The notes under the pieces: model-generated
Database searches by the model: none
The model's input: the letters and a program-made list of their open reading frames with translations, nothing else
Told to the model about the DNA's origin: nothing
Assembly (NCBI GenBank): GCA_037043015.1
Contig: CM073322.1
Coordinates: 24,642,364-24,706,363 of the forward strand
From: Bryum argenteum
Taxonomy: Eukaryota; Streptophyta; Bryopsida; Bryales; Bryaceae
Direction of reading: 5' to 3'
Length of the DNA: 64,000 nucleotides
Position numbers and translations under genes: made by a program
In this document: piece by piece, positions 62,311 to 64,000 of the stretch
Position numbering within the stretch: position 1 is the first letter of the stretch
How the letters are laid out: each line of letters begins with the position of its first letter

Positions 62311-62614
62311 CCGCTACCTATTTCTTTCTAACACATTTTATATCTTTTTACTATCTAAATACCTAAAAAAACTAAAGACTACTTCTAGTCTTTTTATTTT
62401 ATATTCCAATTTTAGAGCTAACGCATAGATCTTCCTATCTTTTAACCGTAGGTCTAAAACAATCTTATCTCTTTGAGAGAAGTTCCTTTCTCAAAAGACC
62501 AACAGTCTACTCCTACTCTTTTTACTTTCAGTTCCTACTTTAATTCTAAGTCATAGATTTAGCTACAATCTACTTCTAGTTTTTTTACTTTCTATTCCAA
62601 TATTGGTTGTGTGG
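62311..62614. other. upstream of the kinase relic; degenerate internal repeat
   Basis: Words of the type ctacttctagtctttttatt recur two or three times (about 62381, 62511, 62569) with ttctattccaat-like neighbours. No gene. Confidence 0.4.
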
Positions 62615-62682
62615 ATACAGGAGGCAAGTCTCCACGACGGATTCCAGCGCGGAACCGTCGTGTGAGACAAAGCCTCCTGTAT
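62615..62682. ncRNA. strong 68-nt foldback, possible structured RNA or element end
   Basis: The arms pair as ATACAGGAGGC with GCCTCCTGTAT, then GTCTC with GAGAC, then CACGACGG with CCGTCGTG, then TTCC with GGAA around a short agcgc loop, giving about 28 pairs. The GC-rich hairpin stands out in AT-rich DNA. It could be a small-RNA precursor, a structured 3' end of a transposon or a retroelement tail. Strand and transcription are unknown. Confidence 0.4.
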
Positions 62683-63280
62683 TGTAATATAGATAAAAAA
62701 GGATTTCATTTTCTGTCATTGCCACGTCTAGATCTAGATTGTTTCCTATCTAGGTGACTGTACTTTGCTCGACAGGGATTGTGGACCACACTACTACAGT
62801 CTCTGGGATGCTATGACCAAACTTAGACTATTTGTACCGAATCTGCTAATTTTTGAAAGTGGCAATTCATTTCTCAATTTAGGGTTTGAGTATTTGTCAC
62901 GTAGTACTGCTTCCCATGGCAATCCATGCTTGTGAAACCTCTGCAAAAATGAGCCCTCCGGCATCGGCCCGACTGGGGCTTGCCACGAGTTTCGATCCTT
63001 GCATTTGCGTGAGAGCATCGCCACCCATCGACTGAAAGGTCTACTTTTATGTCGTTGAACCACCTTTGCCTGCAGAGCAATATCTTCATTTGCGGTGAAC
63101 TTGCGACCCGTTTCATCACAAAATGCAGCCCCTCCTCATGGCCTTAAGCAATCAGAGTGTGTGTCAAGGTGTGGAGGGAAATGTGATTTTTGTCCATATC
63201 GTGATTGTGTGAGTGAGCGAGGCATGGAATACTTTTGCGTTCCAGAAGCCTGCGGTGACCTCCCGTTTGAATTTCAATCC
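62683..63280. other. intergenic, no recognised gene
   Basis: Overlapping ORFs at 62794-63119 (minus) and 63095-63472 (plus) have no family features. Confidence 0.35.
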
Positions 63281-63760
63281 TCTAATTTTTTACATGCGTT
63301 TTTGATTGTTGAAATTGCCCTTTGTATTTGGACTTCTTCAAGTAAACTTCTTCAAGATCAAGAATTATTTTTTTCAAGTTTGAACTTCTTCAAGATCAAG
63401 AATTTTTTCAAGTTTTATAGGACTGGTCGTATGAGGGTAAGAATTACACACACATATTCTTTACTCAATTAGATACATGAATGTGAAGCGCCTCATGTCA
63501 AATCTCCTTTCAAGAATGGTTTTTTTTTGGCCCCCAAAACATTACTTTGCAAGTCTATAACATGGAAAAGCCTTATTATTTTGCAACTGTGAACATTATG
63601 AACCTACATATGGTGAGGAATTTTAAATTTAAGATATGGTATACATATACATGTACAAGTTAGGTACTAGATCCTATCATTACATACTTCAAAACGTGTC
63701 AAAATCCAAAAAATTGCATCTTGCATCAACAAAGGGCACTTTTGAGAGCACTTTTGAAGT
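63280..63760 (+). repeat. dispersed repeat R1, copy 4 (3' part)
   Basis: Carries atacatgaatgtgaagcgcc, ttaggtactagatcctatca and acttcaaaacgtgtcaaaat in R1 order. An unexpanded 46-bp minisatellite unit follows. Confidence 0.6.
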
Positions 63761-63772
63761 TGCTCACCTTCA

Positions 63773-63890
63773 AGATAGATAGATAAATAGATAGAAACTC
63801 TGGTCCTTTCTACGAGGCCGGCGTGAATGAAGTGTCCGTTTGTAATGCTAATATGCCGATGCCCACCGGACAAGGGGAAACACCTTCAGG
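63773..63890 (-). repeat. GATA microsatellite and a single inverted 46-bp unit
   Basis: A short (GATA)n tract (63773-63797) precedes one copy of the unit found five times at 54986-55215, here in reverse orientation with recognisable flanks on both sides. Confidence 0.8.
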
Positions 63891-64000
63891 AGCTATTGGT
63901 GTATATTTCAATTAGCTTCGTATCTGATAAGTTGGAACAATACAGTGGAGGGATTAGCGAGTGAAAAGAGACTATGATTGAGCTGTTATTGTGACATACA

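Noticed and set aside
61050-62700. A Helitron carrying the kinase fragment (start-like ctagtgggacccgtgcc, end-like hairpin)
   Set aside because: Neither a TC start nor a CTRR end next to the hairpin could be shown, and the hairpin is much longer than usual Helitron end hairpins. Kept only as a hypothesis to test by finding other copies.

Overview
The window is nuclear DNA of a land plant. It is AT-rich, gene-poor and full of small terminal-inverted-repeat transposons. Evidence for a plant is an NB-ARC/LRR disease-resistance gene, a nine-exon ALDH3-type aldehyde dehydrogenase with plant-style GT/AG introns, an F-box/kelch gene, and relics of Ty1/copia, CACTA, Tourist and Stowaway elements. A bryophyte or other early-diverging plant is my best guess, from the unusual NLR and kinase sequences and the low gene density. 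That placement is an inference and is not proven by anything in the window.

Layout. 1-4090: the 3' part of an NLR resistance gene that starts left of the window, with 17 near-identical 47-residue LRR units ending at a stop that looks like one base change (GAG to TAG); a decayed continuation follows. 6.0-7.7 kb: interspersed repeats with a nested TTAA-bounded element. 8237-11345 (minus): an intact ALDH3 gene whose nine exons join in frame to 560 codons. 12.07-12.78 kb: a PDCD2-like pseudogene. 13.9-38 kb: almost entirely repeats, including several transposons nested in transposons. 39328-40824 (minus): an intact single-exon F-box/kelch gene with a GC-rich leader. 42-50 kb: a decayed tandem repeat, two Ty1/copia relics and MITEs. 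50.0-50.76 kb: three TTAA-bounded elements placed end to end. 51.8-60 kb: microsatellites, a 46-bp minisatellite, a second copy of a 936-bp TTAA element and a Tourist-like element. 61.26-62.31 kb (minus): a frameshifted divergent protein-kinase relic, followed by a strong 68-nt foldback.

The most interesting system is a set of non-autonomous elements that all start TTAA-CCC/CCT and end AGGG/GAGG-TTAA. They fall into at least four size classes (104, 247-268, 370-401 and 936 bp), some share an internal motif, and they sit exactly on TTAA. One has an empty TTAA site in a paralogous repeat within this window. Their ends and target resemble piggyBac-type elements, which are not commonly described in land plants. 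No transposase for them was found here.

Only the ALDH3 and F-box genes look intact, and nothing shows that any of the genes work in one pathway.
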